Assembly (NCBI RefSeq): GCF_009649845.1 | Contig: NZ_WJIE01000001.1 | Span: 1,411,054 to 1,475,053, forward strand | From: Polyangium spumosum | GTDB taxonomy: Bacteria; Myxococcota_A; Polyangia; Polyangiales; Polyangiaceae | Direction: 5' to 3' | Length of the DNA: 64,000 nt | Shown: piece by piece, positions 9,390 through 18,220 of the stretch | Numbering within the stretch: position 1 is the first letter of the stretch | Layout: every line of letters begins with the position of its first letter | The notes under the pieces: generated by a model | Seen by the model: only the letters and a program-made list of their open reading frames with translations | The model's database searches: none | What the model was told of the DNA's origin: nothing | Position numbers and translations under genes: made by a program

Positions 9390-10214
9390 TCAAACCCGTT
9401 CCGGGATCGGCCCTGCCATGTTCAAGAGCTCCATGCGCACGATCGCGCCTGCCTCGACGAGCGCGCGTTTCGTCGCCGCGTCGTCCTCCACGACCACGTT
9501 CGTGACATCGTCCTCGGGCCGCGCGTACGGCCGCACGGCTTCGAGCATCGGCCGCGCCAGCGTCGGCCTCGCCACGCAGAACGGGAACGACCCCGGGAAC
9601 GCGGGGTTGAAGCAGGCGAGCCCGACACGCGCCTCCTCGGGCCACGCCGCGTCCACGAGCCGCAGGAGCACCCACCCCGCCCGCGCGCGGTTCGTCGCGA
9701 TCAAGCCGTCCGGCATGCGGAACGCCGCCTCGAGCGCCGCGTCTTCGTGCGGCTCGATCGTCCTCGCCGTGATCCCCTCCTCCCCGGGCAAACGCGAGAC
9801 CACATCCCAGCCGAGCCGCATCGCCGTCGATTCGTAGAGCTTTTCCATCCCGACCGACGCGTACAGCGAGATCGCGCGCGTGTTGTCGACCTTCACGTTC
9901 AGGCACCAGCGCGCGCACCCGGCCGCGCGGAACCGCTCGGCGCTCGCCCGCATCAACGCGCGCCCCGCGCCTCGTCCGCGGGCCTCGGGCGCGACGACCA
10001 CGTGGCGCACGTAGCCCGTCCCCTTCAGCGCCATGACGTACGCGTACCCCACCACCGCGCCGCCCTGCTCCAGCATCAGGGTGTGGGGCAAGAGCTCGGC
10101 GGTCCATACCTCGGGCGAGAGCGTCGGATCGGGCGTGCCGAGCTCGGGGAACAGGCGCACGTACGCGTCGTAGTCCGCGGCCGTGGCGGGCCTCGACGTG
10201 AAAACCGCGTTCAT
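9390..10214 (-). CDS. GNAT-family N-acetyltransferase
   Basis: 274 residues from the ATG at 10214 (MNAVFTSRPATAADYDAY). The reading frame continues upstream but crosses a hairpin that belongs to the intergenic region. The acetyl-CoA loop is clear at about residues 78-90 (VVAPEARGRGAGRALM, the R/Q-x-x-G-x-G/A type). It is preceded by VVGYAYVM and followed by LNVKVDNTRAISLYASVGM, the standard GNAT order. The C-terminal half (residues 150-270) looks like a second, degenerate GNAT-like half without the loop. The acceptor substrate cannot be read from the sequence. The gene converges on the TPR-HEAT gene with a four-base gap. Confidence 0.85.
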   Translation of the reverse strand: MNAVFTSRPATAADYDAYVRLFPELGTPDPTLSPEVWTAELLPHTLMLEQGGAVVGYAYVMALKGTGYVRHVVVAPEARGRGAGRALMRASAERFRAAGCARWCLNVKVDNTRAISLYASVGMEKLYESTAMRLGWDVVSRLPGEEGITARTIEPHEDAALEAAFRMPDGLIATNRARAGWVLLRLVDAAWPEEARVGLACFNPAFPGSFPFCVARPTLARPMLEAVRPYARPEDDVTNVVVEDDAATKRALVEAGAIVRMELLNMAGPIPERV

Positions 10215-10230
10215 GCGCGGGAAGGTATCA

Positions 10231-10252
10231 CGGGAGCCCGGGGCGGCTCCCG
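10231..10252 (-). terminator. Perfect 8-bp hairpin between two co-directional genes
   Basis: CGGGAGCC at 10231-10238 pairs exactly with GGCTCCCG at 10245-10252 across a six-base loop. It lies downstream of the ferritin-like stop and upstream of the acetyltransferase start. It may terminate or attenuate transcription, although no T-run follows on the minus strand. Confidence 0.45.
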
Positions 10253-10260
10253 AGGGCACG

Positions 10261-10755
10261 TCATGCGGCCCTCCGGGCCCCCTGGGCCTCCTCCGAGAGC
10301 TCACGCAGCTCGGGCTGCTCGACGTCCCAGCCGCGCAGCACGATCGCGCCGCGGATCCAGCGCATGTGCCGCCGCTCGTCCTCGAAGTTCGCCTGCACGA
10401 GCCCCTGGAGCTCCTCGGGCAAACCCGCTTGCAGCGCCGACGCGTATGCGTTGTTCGAGAGCTCCTCGTTGCCGCGCATCGCCAGCACCGCCGTGCGATC
10501 CTCCTGCGAGGCGAGCGTCGTGAAGCCGTGGATGATGATGCCCTTCGTATCGAGCCCGCTCGGCGGCTCCTGGTTCGCCCTCCGCACGTGCTCGCCGAGC
10601 TCGCGCGCGTGCCGCAGGTGGTCCTCCTGGAACTCGGAGAGCTTGCCCTTGATCTCCTCGTCCTTGCAGACGCCGCACGCCACCTCGTAGGCCGCCGCGC
10701 ACGCGAGATCGAGAGCGATGAGCTCGTTCAGGCACGGGATGATCTTCTCGTCCAT
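10261..10755 (-). CDS. Ferritin-like four-helix-bundle protein
   Basis: 164 residues, almost entirely helical in pattern. Two E-x-x-H type motifs are visible: one in the EDHLRHARELGEH segment near residue 45 and one in FEDERRHMRWI near residue 125. Glutamates in the first and third predicted helices (LNELIALDLACAAAYE; RGNEELSNNAYAS) complete a possible di-iron site. This resembles the ferritin-like DUF2383/PA2169 group, whose function is poorly defined but often stress-linked. A C-x-x-C-like CGVCKDEE sits near residue 27. The start has a nearby AGAGG. The upstream region contains two strong hairpins. Iron binding is inferred from the residues, not shown. Confidence 0.7.
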   Translation of the reverse strand: MDEKIIPCLNELIALDLACAAAYEVACGVCKDEEIKGKLSEFQEDHLRHARELGEHVRRANQEPPSGLDTKGIIIHGFTTLASQEDRTAVLAMRGNEELSNNAYASALQAGLPEELQGLVQANFEDERRHMRWIRGAIVLRGWDVEQPELRELSEEAQGARRAA

Positions 10756-11027
10756 GTCCTCTCTTCTCTTTCGTCACGTGGAGGGCGCCGCGCCCTCGGG
10801 GGGTACGTGGCGAGGCCACGTTTCGCCCGCAAGCGCCGCGGGTCGACGAGAGGTTTTTCCGGACAGTCGTGGCCGCGGGCCTGGCCTCTCGGGCCGCCCG
10901 ACTGGGCAAAACCAAACGCCCGGGTCGCTTTGGCCCGGCCTGCTTGCCTTTCCCCCTCCCCGTCTGCTACATGGCGCCCCCTACCCGTTCACCGCGCGAG
11001 TGATCTCGCGCCACCGGAGGAAACGAC
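10756..11027. promoter_or_regulatory. Divergent intergenic region with two perfect hairpins
   Basis: This 272-base gap separates the ferritin-like gene from the divergent 122-residue gene. It contains GAGGGCG/CGCCCTC at 10781-10797 (three-base loop) and ACGTGGC/GCCACGT at 10805-10821 (three-base loop), only seven bases apart and just upstream of the ferritin-like start. A GGAGG ribosome site at 11016-11020 serves the plus-strand gene. No clear -35/-10 pair is visible. Confidence 0.5.
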
Positions 11028-11396
11028 ATGGCACGCAAGGCACCGCTCTCGATCGTGAAGGAGAAGTTCGGCGAGAAGGCGAAGCTCGTCGAGGCGGTCA
11101 AGGGCTTCATGACGGAGGACCTGTGGGTCGGCCGGACGAGCGCGGACCGCGGCGGCGACAAGGGCCTCGATCACGTCTCGAACGCCAAGCTCCTGCGCCT
11201 CCACGCGACGTTCTCCGAGGTCAAGGAGAAGTTCGGCACCCGGGCGAAGCTCATCGACGCGATCCTCGTGGCCGAGAACCGGTCCAAGGACACGGGCTAC
11301 CGCACGCGCCTCGAGAACTTCCCCGTCCCGCGCCTCTACGACCAGTACAAGGCCGCCTCGAAGCGCGCCAAGGCCACGACGACCGCCAAGGCCTGA
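11028..11396 (+). CDS. Small basic protein with an internally duplicated KEKFG motif
   Basis: 122 residues with an ideal ribosome site (GGAGG, seven bases before the ATG). The protein contains VKEKFGEKAKLVEAV at about residues 10-24 and VKEKFGTRAKLIDAI at about residues 65-79, so the helix-turn unit is duplicated. A GRTSADRGGDKGLDHVSN linker lies between the two. The C terminus is basic (YKAASKRAKATTTAKA). The size and charge would suit nucleic-acid binding, but no known family is recognised and this is inference. It may be co-transcribed with nothing; speA begins 252 bases later. Confidence 0.75.
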   Translation: MARKAPLSIVKEKFGEKAKLVEAVKGFMTEDLWVGRTSADRGGDKGLDHVSNAKLLRLHATFSEVKEKFGTRAKLIDAILVAENRSKDTGYRTRLENFPVPRLYDQYKAASKRAKATTTAKA

Positions 11397-11648
11397 GCCC
11401 CTCCGCTCGCTCTTTTTTACCGTCCGCCCGTCCTCTCGATCCCCTCTTCATGCCATGCGGCCCGCGCTTGAAGGTTCGTCCTTCCTGGCGTATTGAGCCG
11501 CAGCACGGACGTACCGGAAGACCGACGTCCATCCCACAGCATTCACGCTGAAAGCCGCCCCTGGCTTCTTCGCTCGCAGCGGAGGAGCTCTGCCCCGAAC
11601 ACGTCGCGCAAGGGCCATGGCCCTCGGGTCCCAAGGGAGACGAAGACG
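11397..11648 (+). promoter_or_regulatory. Leader region of speA with two inverted repeats
   Basis: This 252-base gap before arginine decarboxylase holds a T-run (11412-11418) just after the previous gene. It also holds an inverted repeat GGACGT/ACGTCC at 11507-11512 and 11525-11530, and a perfect 12-base palindrome GGGCCATGGCCC at 11612-11623. The palindrome sits about ten bases upstream of the AAGGGAG ribosome site. Either inverted repeat could be an operator; no riboswitch class is recognised. Confidence 0.4.
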
Positions 11649-13583
11649 TTGACCAGCAGCCATCACGACAACCACGCCGACGCGTGGAGCACCGACGACG
11701 CGAAGGCCCTTTACATGATCGACCGCTGGGGCCGCGGCTACTTCGACGTGAACCCCACGGGGAACATCACGGCGGCGCCCCTGCAGGAGCGTGGTCGCAA
11801 AATCGCCCTCATCGACGTCGTCGAAGAGGCGCGTGATCAGGGCCTGCGCACGCCGCTCCTGATCCGCTTCCAGGATCTGCTCCACCACCGCGTGCGGACG
11901 CTGAACGAGGCGTTCAACCGCGCGATCGCGGAGACGAAGTACCGCGGCACCTACCGCGGCGTGTTCCCGATCAAGGTGAACCAGCTCAAGGAGGTCGTGG
12001 AGGAGATCCTCGAGGCGGGCCGGACCTACCACTACGGCCTCGAGGTCGGCTCGAAGCCCGAGCTCTTCGCGGGGCTCAGCGTCCACACCGACAACGAGTC
12101 GCTCATCGTCTGCAACGGCTACAAGGACGAGAACTTCATCCGCACCGCGATGATCGGCCGCAAGCTCGGCAAGAAGGTCATCCTCGTCGCGGAGAAGCTC
12201 TCCGAGGTGCGGACGATCGTCCGTGTCGCGAAGGAGATGAACGTCGAGCCGATGCTCGGCCTGCGCGTGCGTCTCTTGACGCAGGGCGCCGGCAAGTGGG
12301 CCGACAGCGGCGGCGAGCACGCGAAGTTCGGCCTGTCGACGGCCGAGATCCTCGCGGCTTGCGCGATCCTCGCGGAGGCGGGGATGAGCTCGGCGTTCAA
12401 GCTCCTGCACTTCCACATCGGCTCGCAGGTCCCCGACATCCTCGTCATCAAGCGCGCGGTGCGCGAGGCGGCGCGGCACTACGCGAAGCTGCGCAAGATG
12501 GGCCACCGCATCGAGTACATGGACGTCGGCGGTGGCCTCGCGATCGACTACGACGGCTCGCGATCGACGTTTCATTCGTCGATGAACTACTCCGTGGAGG
12601 AGTACGCGCGGGACATCGTCTTCAACATCGCGGACATCTGCGACGACGAGAAGGTCCCGCACCCGAACATCGTGAGCGAGTCGGGGCGCGCGATCGTGGC
12701 GCACCACTCGGTGCTCGTGGTGCAGGCGTTTGGCTCGATCGAGAAGACCCCCGAGGCGCCGATCGACATCCAGACCGAGGAGCACAAGCTCATCAAGAAC
12801 CTGCTCGACACGCGCGACAGCCTGTCGATGCAGAACCTCGCCGAGTCGTGGCACGACATCCTCCAGGTGAAGGAGGAGTCGCAGAAGATGTTCGAGCTCG
12901 GGCTCTTGAACCTCGACGTGAAGGCGCGCGTCGAGGCGCTCTTCTGGGAGACCGCGGAGCGCATGCAGAAGCTCATCGCGGTGCTCGATCCCGCCGAGGT
13001 CCCGGAGGACGTGGTCCTGCTCCGCGCCAAGCTCGCGGATCAGTACATCTGCAACTTCTCGGTGTTCCAGTCGCTGCTCGATCACTGGGCGCTCGGCGCG
13101 CTCTTCCCCGTCGTGCCGATCCACAGGCTGCACGAGCGTCCCTCCGCGGAGAGCACGCTCGTCGACATCACGTGCGACTCGGAGGGCAAGGTCTCGAAGT
13201 TCATCGACCTCTCCGACGTGAAGGAGACCTTGCCGCTGCACGCGCTGCGCGGCGACGAGCCGTATTACCTCGGCATCTTCCTCACCGGCGCCTACCAGGA
13301 CATCATGGGCGACATCCACAACCTCTTCGGCCGGGTGAACGAGGTGCACGTCTTCCTCGATGACGACGAGGAGTGCGGCTACTACATCGAGGAGACGATC
13401 GCGGGCAACCAGATCCGCGAGGTCCTCGCGCTCACGCAGTACGACACGCAGAGCCTCATCGCGAAGGTGAAGGCCCAGGTCGACGGCGCGATCAAGCAGG
13501 ACCTCCTCAAGCCCACCGAGGGCATGCGCCTGCTCGCCGACTACGAGCGTGGCCTGAAGGATCAGACCTACCTGAGTTTCTGA
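11649..13583 (+). CDS. speA: Biosynthetic arginine decarboxylase
   Basis: Converts arginine to agmatine, the first step of the agmatine route to putrescine, using pyridoxal phosphate. I start it at the TTG at 11649 because AAGGGAGA lies eight bases upstream and the product (644 residues) then matches the usual 630-660. The frame stays open upstream but reads as non-coding. The cofactor lysine is in GVFPIKVNQ (Lys109) and the catalytic cysteine in TCDSEGK (Cys509). The glycine-rich YMDVGGGLAIDYDGS phosphate-binding segment is intact. The N terminus WSTDDAKALYMIDRWG is typical of SpeA. An aminopropyltransferase-like protein occurs at 38.8-42 kb but is not linked. This is a housekeeping polyamine gene. 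Confidence 0.95.
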   Translation: MTSSHHDNHADAWSTDDAKALYMIDRWGRGYFDVNPTGNITAAPLQERGRKIALIDVVEEARDQGLRTPLLIRFQDLLHHRVRTLNEAFNRAIAETKYRGTYRGVFPIKVNQLKEVVEEILEAGRTYHYGLEVGSKPELFAGLSVHTDNESLIVCNGYKDENFIRTAMIGRKLGKKVILVAEKLSEVRTIVRVAKEMNVEPMLGLRVRLLTQGAGKWADSGGEHAKFGLSTAEILAACAILAEAGMSSAFKLLHFHIGSQVPDILVIKRAVREAARHYAKLRKMGHRIEYMDVGGGLAIDYDGSRSTFHSSMNYSVEEYARDIVFNIADICDDEKVPHPNIVSESGRAIVAHHSVLVVQAFGSIEKTPEAPIDIQTEEHKLIKNLLDTRDSLSMQNLAESWHDILQVKEESQKMFELGLLNLDVKARVEALFWETAERMQKLIAVLDPAEVPEDVVLLRAKLADQYICNFSVFQSLLDHWALGALFPVVPIHRLHERPSAESTLVDITCDSEGKVSKFIDLSDVKETLPLHALRGDEPYYLGIFLTGAYQDIMGDIHNLFGRVNEVHVFLDDDEECGYYIEETIAGNQIREVLALTQYDTQSLIAKVKAQVDGAIKQDLLKPTEGMRLLADYERGLKDQTYLSF

Positions 13584-13708
13584 GCGCGCCCCCGCCCGGG
13601 TCCGGGAAAGGTGGGCATTCCCGCCGAGAACTCGACGCGACGGAAGGGCATGTTCGTACGGCCTGTGTCAGGATGCCCGCCCAGCGCCACCACTGAGGCG
13701 ATCCGTCG

Positions 13709-14908
13709 ATGCGATCTCCGCTGCTGCCGATATTCCTCACCGTCTTCGTCGACGTCCTCGGCCTGACGCTCATCCTCCCGCTGCTGCCGTATTACGCGAA
13801 GGACTACGGCGCGTCGGACCTGCACGCGACGCTTTTGACCTCGGTCTACGCGGCGGCGATGTTCGTCTCGGGGCCGATGCTCGGGCGGCTCTCCGATCGG
13901 ATCGGCCGAAAGCCCGTGCTCCTGCTCAGCCAGGCGGGCACGCTCGTCGGCTGGTTGACGCTCGCGGCCGCGACCAACCTCGAGATGCTCTTCGTCGGCC
14001 GCATCATCGCGGGCCTCACGGCGGGCAACCTGAGCATCGCGCAGGCGTACATCTCCGACGTCACGAAGCCCAACGAGGAGCGCACGCAGGCCTTTGGCTT
14101 CTTCGGCATCGCCTTCGGCACGGGCTTCTTGCTCGGCCCCGGCATCACGTCGTTGCTCTCCTGGCTCTTCCGCGATCACCCCGATCCGCTCTTCAAGTAC
14201 AAGCCGCCCACGCTCGCGGCGGCTGGCTTGAGCCTGCTCGCCATCCTGCTCACGGCGTTTTTCCTGCCGGCGCGCAAGCCCACGGCCGTCGCGGCGCGTC
14301 GCCTCTCGGGCATGGCCGAGTACCTCGCGCGCCCTGGGCCTCGCAAGCACCTCGCGGAGTTCTTCTTCTTCAGCGTCTCGTTCGCCGCGCTCACGGGCGC
14401 GCTCGGCGTCTACCTCAAGCGGCAGTTCAACTACGAGCTGCACGAGGCGGGGCTCGTCTTCGGCCTCTCGGGGCTCATCGGCGCGATCGTGCAGGGCGGG
14501 CTGCTCAAGCGGCTCGTGAAGAAGCTCGGCGAGGAGCGGCTCACCGCGATTGGCCTCGGGACCATGGTCCTCGGGTATTGCCTGCTCGGCCTGGCGACGA
14601 GCATGGGGTTCCTGCTCGTGCTCGTGGTGCTCGGCTCGTTCGGCGCGGCCGTGGTGCGCCCCAGCGTGACCACGCTCATCACGAAGAGCGTGCACACGAG
14701 CGAGCAGGGCGCCGTGCTCGGCGTGAGCCAGTCGCTCGGCAGCCTCGCGCAGATCGCGGGCCCCGCGGCCGCCGGCTGGCTGCTCGATCGGAACCAGGTC
14801 GTGATGTACGGCCTCTTCTGCGCCGGCTTCAGCCTGCTCGGCCTCCTGCTCGCGCTTCAGCGCCGCGAGGGCGATCGCCCCGTGGAGCAGGCGCCCGCCG
14901 AAGGCTGA
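13709..14908 (+). CDS. MFS transporter, TetA-like drug/proton antiporter type
   Basis: 399 residues with about twelve hydrophobic segments. The loop 2-3 signature GRLSDRIGRKPVLLLSQAG near residues 63-80 is the G-x-L-S-D-R-x-G-R-R/K-P motif of drug:proton antiporters. The N terminus MRSPLLPIFLTVFVDVLGLTLILP and the mid-protein motif C-like LLGPGITSLLS also match TetA-type pumps. The central loop between TM6 and TM7 carries ARKPTAVAARRLSG. The substrate cannot be inferred. The stop codon falls inside a run of 13-base direct repeats. Confidence 0.9.
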   Translation: MRSPLLPIFLTVFVDVLGLTLILPLLPYYAKDYGASDLHATLLTSVYAAAMFVSGPMLGRLSDRIGRKPVLLLSQAGTLVGWLTLAAATNLEMLFVGRIIAGLTAGNLSIAQAYISDVTKPNEERTQAFGFFGIAFGTGFLLGPGITSLLSWLFRDHPDPLFKYKPPTLAAAGLSLLAILLTAFFLPARKPTAVAARRLSGMAEYLARPGPRKHLAEFFFFSVSFAALTGALGVYLKRQFNYELHEAGLVFGLSGLIGAIVQGGLLKRLVKKLGEERLTAIGLGTMVLGYCLLGLATSMGFLLVLVVLGSFGAAVVRPSVTTLITKSVHTSEQGAVLGVSQSLGSLAQIAGPAAAGWLLDRNQVVMYGLFCAGFSLLGLLLALQRREGDRPVEQAPAEG

Positions 14909-14936
14909 AAGCCGAAGGCTGAAGACCGAAGGCTGA
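14897..14936. repeat. Three tandem copies of a 13-base unit spanning a stop codon
   Basis: GCCGAAGGCTGAA occurs at 14897-14909 and 14911-14923, with a third variant copy at 14924-14936. The first copy supplies the MFS stop codon, and the array ends right at the convergent STAS gene's stop. The gap between the two genes is thus made of replicated gene-end sequence. Confidence 0.8.
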
Positions 14937-16514
14937 TCACCGCCCCGCCTCGCGCAGGCAGTACCGGAGCCCATCCTTCAGGTTCCGCAGCGTCTTCACC
15001 TCGCCCATCGCGACCCCGAGCGTGACCACGGTCTGCGCGACCGCGGGCCGCAGCCCGGTGATCACCGTCTTCGCGCCGACGAGGCCCGCGGCGCGGGCGA
15101 TCGCGAGCAGCCGATCGGCCGTGCTCGTATCGACCACCGGTACACCCGTGAGGTCGATGATCAGGAACCGCGCCCCGCGGTCGACCACGCTGCCGAGCGC
15201 CGCGTCCATCATCTCGGCCGCGCGACCGCTGTCGACGACGCCGACCACGGGCAAACACAAAACGCCCTCCTGCACCTCCAGGATGGGCGTGGAGAGCTCC
15301 CGGATCGACGCGGCTTGCCGCTCGATGACCGCGAGTTTGTCGTGCAGCTCCGCCTCGCCGTGCTTGCGCTCGGTGATGTCGACGAGCGCCGCGGCGAACC
15401 GCATGAGCTCTCCTGCCTCGTTCCAGAGCGATTGAAAGGTGCTGGACGCCCAGAGGTACGAGCCGTCCCCGCGCCGCAGCCGCGCCTCGAAGGAGGTCTC
15501 GTCGCGGCGCGCCCCGATGTGCTCGATGAAGAGCAGCCGCGCGCGCTCGAGGTCCTCCGGGTGCACGAAGGGCGCCCAGTCAGCGAGCGTCTTCGGGGCC
15601 ATGTCGGCCGTGATGCCGAGCAGCCGCAAGAGGCCGTCGGACACGTAGATGGGCTGCGCGGGATCGGACGGGTTCTTCGGGTCCCGCGGCACGTAATCCC
15701 AGAGCCCGTTCTTCGAGCCTCGCATGAGCAGATCGAAGCGCGAGAGGCTCTCCTCGGCGCGGGCGCGCTCCCGCTCGACCTCGGTCCGGTCGAGGGCGAT
15801 GCTGAGCACACCACGCAGGCGCCCCTCCTCGTCGGCGAGCGGCGCGTTGTGCCACTCGCACACGACCGTCCGGCCGTCCTTCGTGATGTTCTCGGCCACG
15901 CCGTAGCGCCCCGGCGTGAAGTTGCCGTCGCGGTACGCATCCGACTCCTCGCGGATCCTCGCCCGGTGGGCGGGGGGGACGATGAGATCGAAGAGCATCC
16001 GGCCGAGCGCCTCGGAGCGCGCGAAACCAAAGAGCCGCGCGGCGCCGGCGCTCCATTCGACGATCTGGCCGCCGGGCTCCATCTCGATCATCGCGACGGG
16101 GGCCCTCCGCAGGTACGTGTCGAGGCGCCGCGCGGCGGTGACGGTGGCGCGCCGCGGCTGCTCGATGGAGCGGGCGATGCAGACGACGAGCCCGTGCTCG
16201 AAGACGACCCGCATGGTCCATTCGAGCCATTTGTACGAGTCGTCGGCGCACCGGAAGCGCGTCTCCTGCACGATGGCGCCCTGGGCCTCGACCGAGATAC
16301 GCGAGGTGCGCCGGGCTGGATCACGGTCCTCGGGGTGCAGCCGATCCTCGAGCTTCATGCCCTCGAGGGCCGCGACCGAGAACCCCGTGACCCGCTCCCA
16401 TGCCCCGTTCGGCTGGTGGATCCGGTTGTCCGGATCGAGCACACAAAACAAGGCCGGCGCCTTATCGAAGAAGTCCCGCGGATCGATCCTCTGGCCTTGG
16501 GCTTGGGTTTCCAT
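14937..16514 (-). CDS. PAS-PAS-PAS-STAS signalling protein (RsbR-like)
   Basis: 525 residues from the ATG at 16514 (METQAQGQRIDPRDFF). The frame runs on upstream but overlaps the divergent lipoprotein gene. Three PAS domains occupy about residues 12-125, 140-255 and 270-390, each ending in a PAC-like strand (for example FAAALVDITERKHGE). A STAS domain follows at about 405-520. It contains IIDLTGVPVVDTSTAD and GLRPAVAQTVVTLG, matching the two phosphorylatable threonine regions of RsbR-type stressosome proteins. There is no kinase or cyclase output. A sensory stressosome-like subunit is inferred; it would need partner RsbS/RsbT proteins, which are not in the window. Its C-terminal half is clearly related to that of the giant protein at 28.4-32.7 kb. 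Confidence 0.85.
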   Translation of the reverse strand: METQAQGQRIDPRDFFDKAPALFCVLDPDNRIHQPNGAWERVTGFSVAALEGMKLEDRLHPEDRDPARRTSRISVEAQGAIVQETRFRCADDSYKWLEWTMRVVFEHGLVVCIARSIEQPRRATVTAARRLDTYLRRAPVAMIEMEPGGQIVEWSAGAARLFGFARSEALGRMLFDLIVPPAHRARIREESDAYRDGNFTPGRYGVAENITKDGRTVVCEWHNAPLADEEGRLRGVLSIALDRTEVERERARAEESLSRFDLLMRGSKNGLWDYVPRDPKNPSDPAQPIYVSDGLLRLLGITADMAPKTLADWAPFVHPEDLERARLLFIEHIGARRDETSFEARLRRGDGSYLWASSTFQSLWNEAGELMRFAAALVDITERKHGEAELHDKLAVIERQAASIRELSTPILEVQEGVLCLPVVGVVDSGRAAEMMDAALGSVVDRGARFLIIDLTGVPVVDTSTADRLLAIARAAGLVGAKTVITGLRPAVAQTVVTLGVAMGEVKTLRNLKDGLRYCLREAGR

Positions 16515-16592
16515 CGAAGCGTCCGACAGTCTACCAAGGGCACGTGGAGAGCGGTGGCGGGAGAGAGGGGCCGAGGGCACAATCGGCGCGCG

Positions 16593-17165
16593 ATGCACGT
16601 CGAGAACCAGCGGATGACCGGGGAGCGAGCGCGACGAGGGAGCACGATCTCGCTGCTCGCCCTGGCGTCGATCACCTCCGGTTGCAACGACGTGGACCGC
16701 TTCTCGACGCGCCCCGACGAGGCGTACTGCGGCGCGATCACGCTGGGCAGCCCGTTCCGCGAGGGGCTCAGCCCGCGCGTGCAGATGCGCCTGACGCTCG
16801 ACGCGAGCTTGCTCGACTCCGATCTGCCGCCTGGCAGGCTCTGGACGTTCGAGGCGGCGACGCAGACGAGGCCCGAGCGGCGGCTGCTCGACGGCGCCGC
16901 GCTCCGCCCGATCCGGCCGCTCGCGCACGACGCGCTCTCGCATTTCGAGATGGGGGACGGTCGGGAGCGGAACACGCTCTTCGCGGTCTCGCCGAGTGAT
17001 CCTGCGGAGGAGGCGATGCTCGCGTTTTTGTCGCTCCGCTCGGACAGGGGCGTGGAGGTGCGGCTCGTGCGCGCGGGCTCCGAGGCGCAGGAGGCGGGCG
17101 AGGGTCGGAGGACCGTGTTCGGGATGTTTTCGCTCACGCGCCGGGAGGGCCAATGCGGGTTTTAG
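16593..17165 (+). CDS. Putative lipoprotein upstream of tsaD
   Basis: 190 residues from the ATG at 16593 (alternative ATG at 16614). The N terminus (MTGERARRGSTISLLALA...) ends in ITSGC, a lipobox with the lipidated cysteine near residue 30. The mature part is a single beta-rich domain with no motif that I recognise (PRVQMRLTLDASLLDSD; GRLWTFEAAT). The last 13 bases overlap the tsaD start, so the two are translationally coupled, which may simply reflect compaction. Function unknown. Confidence 0.7.
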   Translation: MHVENQRMTGERARRGSTISLLALASITSGCNDVDRFSTRPDEAYCGAITLGSPFREGLSPRVQMRLTLDASLLDSDLPPGRLWTFEAATQTRPERRLLDGAALRPIRPLAHDALSHFEMGDGRERNTLFAVSPSDPAEEAMLAFLSLRSDRGVEVRLVRAGSEAQEAGEGRRTVFGMFSLTRREGQCGF

Positions 17166-18220
17166 GGATCGAGACGTCGTGTGACGAGACGGCGGCCGCC
17201 GTGGTGACGGAGGCGGGCGTCGTGCTCTCGGACGTCGTGCGCAGCCAGGTCGAGGCGCACGCGCCTTATGGCGGCGTCGTGCCGGAGATCGCCTCCCGCG
17301 ACCATGCGCGCGCCATCGTGCCGGTGATCCGCGAGGCGCTCGCGCGGGCGGGCATGCAGCCGGGCGACGTCGACGGCATCGCGGTCACGTCCCGGCCGGG
17401 CCTGCTCGGCGCGTTGCTCGTGGGCCTCTCGGCGGCGAAGGGGCTCGCGTTCACGACGGGGAAACCGCTCGTCGGCGTGGATCACCTGGTCGGGCACCTG
17501 CTCGCGGTGTTCTTGCGGCGGGGCGAGGCCGAGGCCGAGGCGCCGGTGCCGGCGTATCCGTTCATCGCGCTTTTGGCCTCGGGCGGGCACACGGCGCTGT
17601 ATCGCGTGGACGCGCCGCGGCTCTCGGCGATCCGGGAGCTCGGGGCGACGCGGGACGACGCGGCGGGTGAGGCGTTCGACAAGACGGCGAAGCTGCTCGG
17701 GCTCGGGTATCCGGGCGGGCCTGTGGTGGATCGGCTGGCGGCGACGGGGGATGCTTCCCGGGCGAAGGACGCGGTGCCGCGCTCGATGGCGCATCGAGAG
17801 AGCCTGGAGTTCAGCTTCTCGGGCGTGAAGGCGTCGGTCATGCGGCACGTGGCGACGCGGGGCAAGCCGCCCGAGGGGCAAGCGCTCGCGGACCTCTGCG
17901 CGGCGTTCCAGGCGTCGGTCGTGGGCACGCTGGTCGACAAGGCCGTACGCGCGGCGAAGGTCGAGGCCGTCCCGCGGATCGTGCTGGGCGGGGGCGTCGC
18001 GGCGAACCGTGGGCTCCGCGCGAAGATGGCGGAGGCGTGCGCGCGGCAGAAGCTCACGTTGTTCGTGCCGTCGTTCGCGAGCTGCACGGACAACGCGGCG
18101 ATGATCGCCTACGCCGGCGCGTTGCGTCTGGCAGCGGGTGAGCGGGACGACCTCGGCCTGGAGCCATCGACGAAGACGGCGCTGCCGCGGGTGACGCGGA
18201 AGGGGGCGGGGATACGGTAG
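17153..18220 (+). CDS. tsaD: tRNA N6-adenosine threonylcarbamoyltransferase
   Basis: TsaD (YgjD/Kae1) transfers the threonylcarbamoyl group to A37 of ANN-decoding tRNAs, with TsaB and TsaE, in the cytoplasm. The 355 residues start MRVLGIETSCDET, the family's hallmark. The metal-binding H-x-x-x-H pair is at His111 and His115 (VDHLVGH). ASGGHTALY and the C-terminal LGGGVAANRGLR and FASCTDNAAMIAYAG motifs are all intact. The ribosome site GGGAGG lies four bases before the ATG. This is an essential housekeeping gene, and TsaB/TsaE are not visible nearby. Confidence 0.97.
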   Translation: MRVLGIETSCDETAAAVVTEAGVVLSDVVRSQVEAHAPYGGVVPEIASRDHARAIVPVIREALARAGMQPGDVDGIAVTSRPGLLGALLVGLSAAKGLAFTTGKPLVGVDHLVGHLLAVFLRRGEAEAEAPVPAYPFIALLASGGHTALYRVDAPRLSAIRELGATRDDAAGEAFDKTAKLLGLGYPGGPVVDRLAATGDASRAKDAVPRSMAHRESLEFSFSGVKASVMRHVATRGKPPEGQALADLCAAFQASVVGTLVDKAVRAAKVEAVPRIVLGGGVAANRGLRAKMAEACARQKLTLFVPSFASCTDNAAMIAYAGALRLAAGERDDLGLEPSTKTALPRVTRKGAGIR

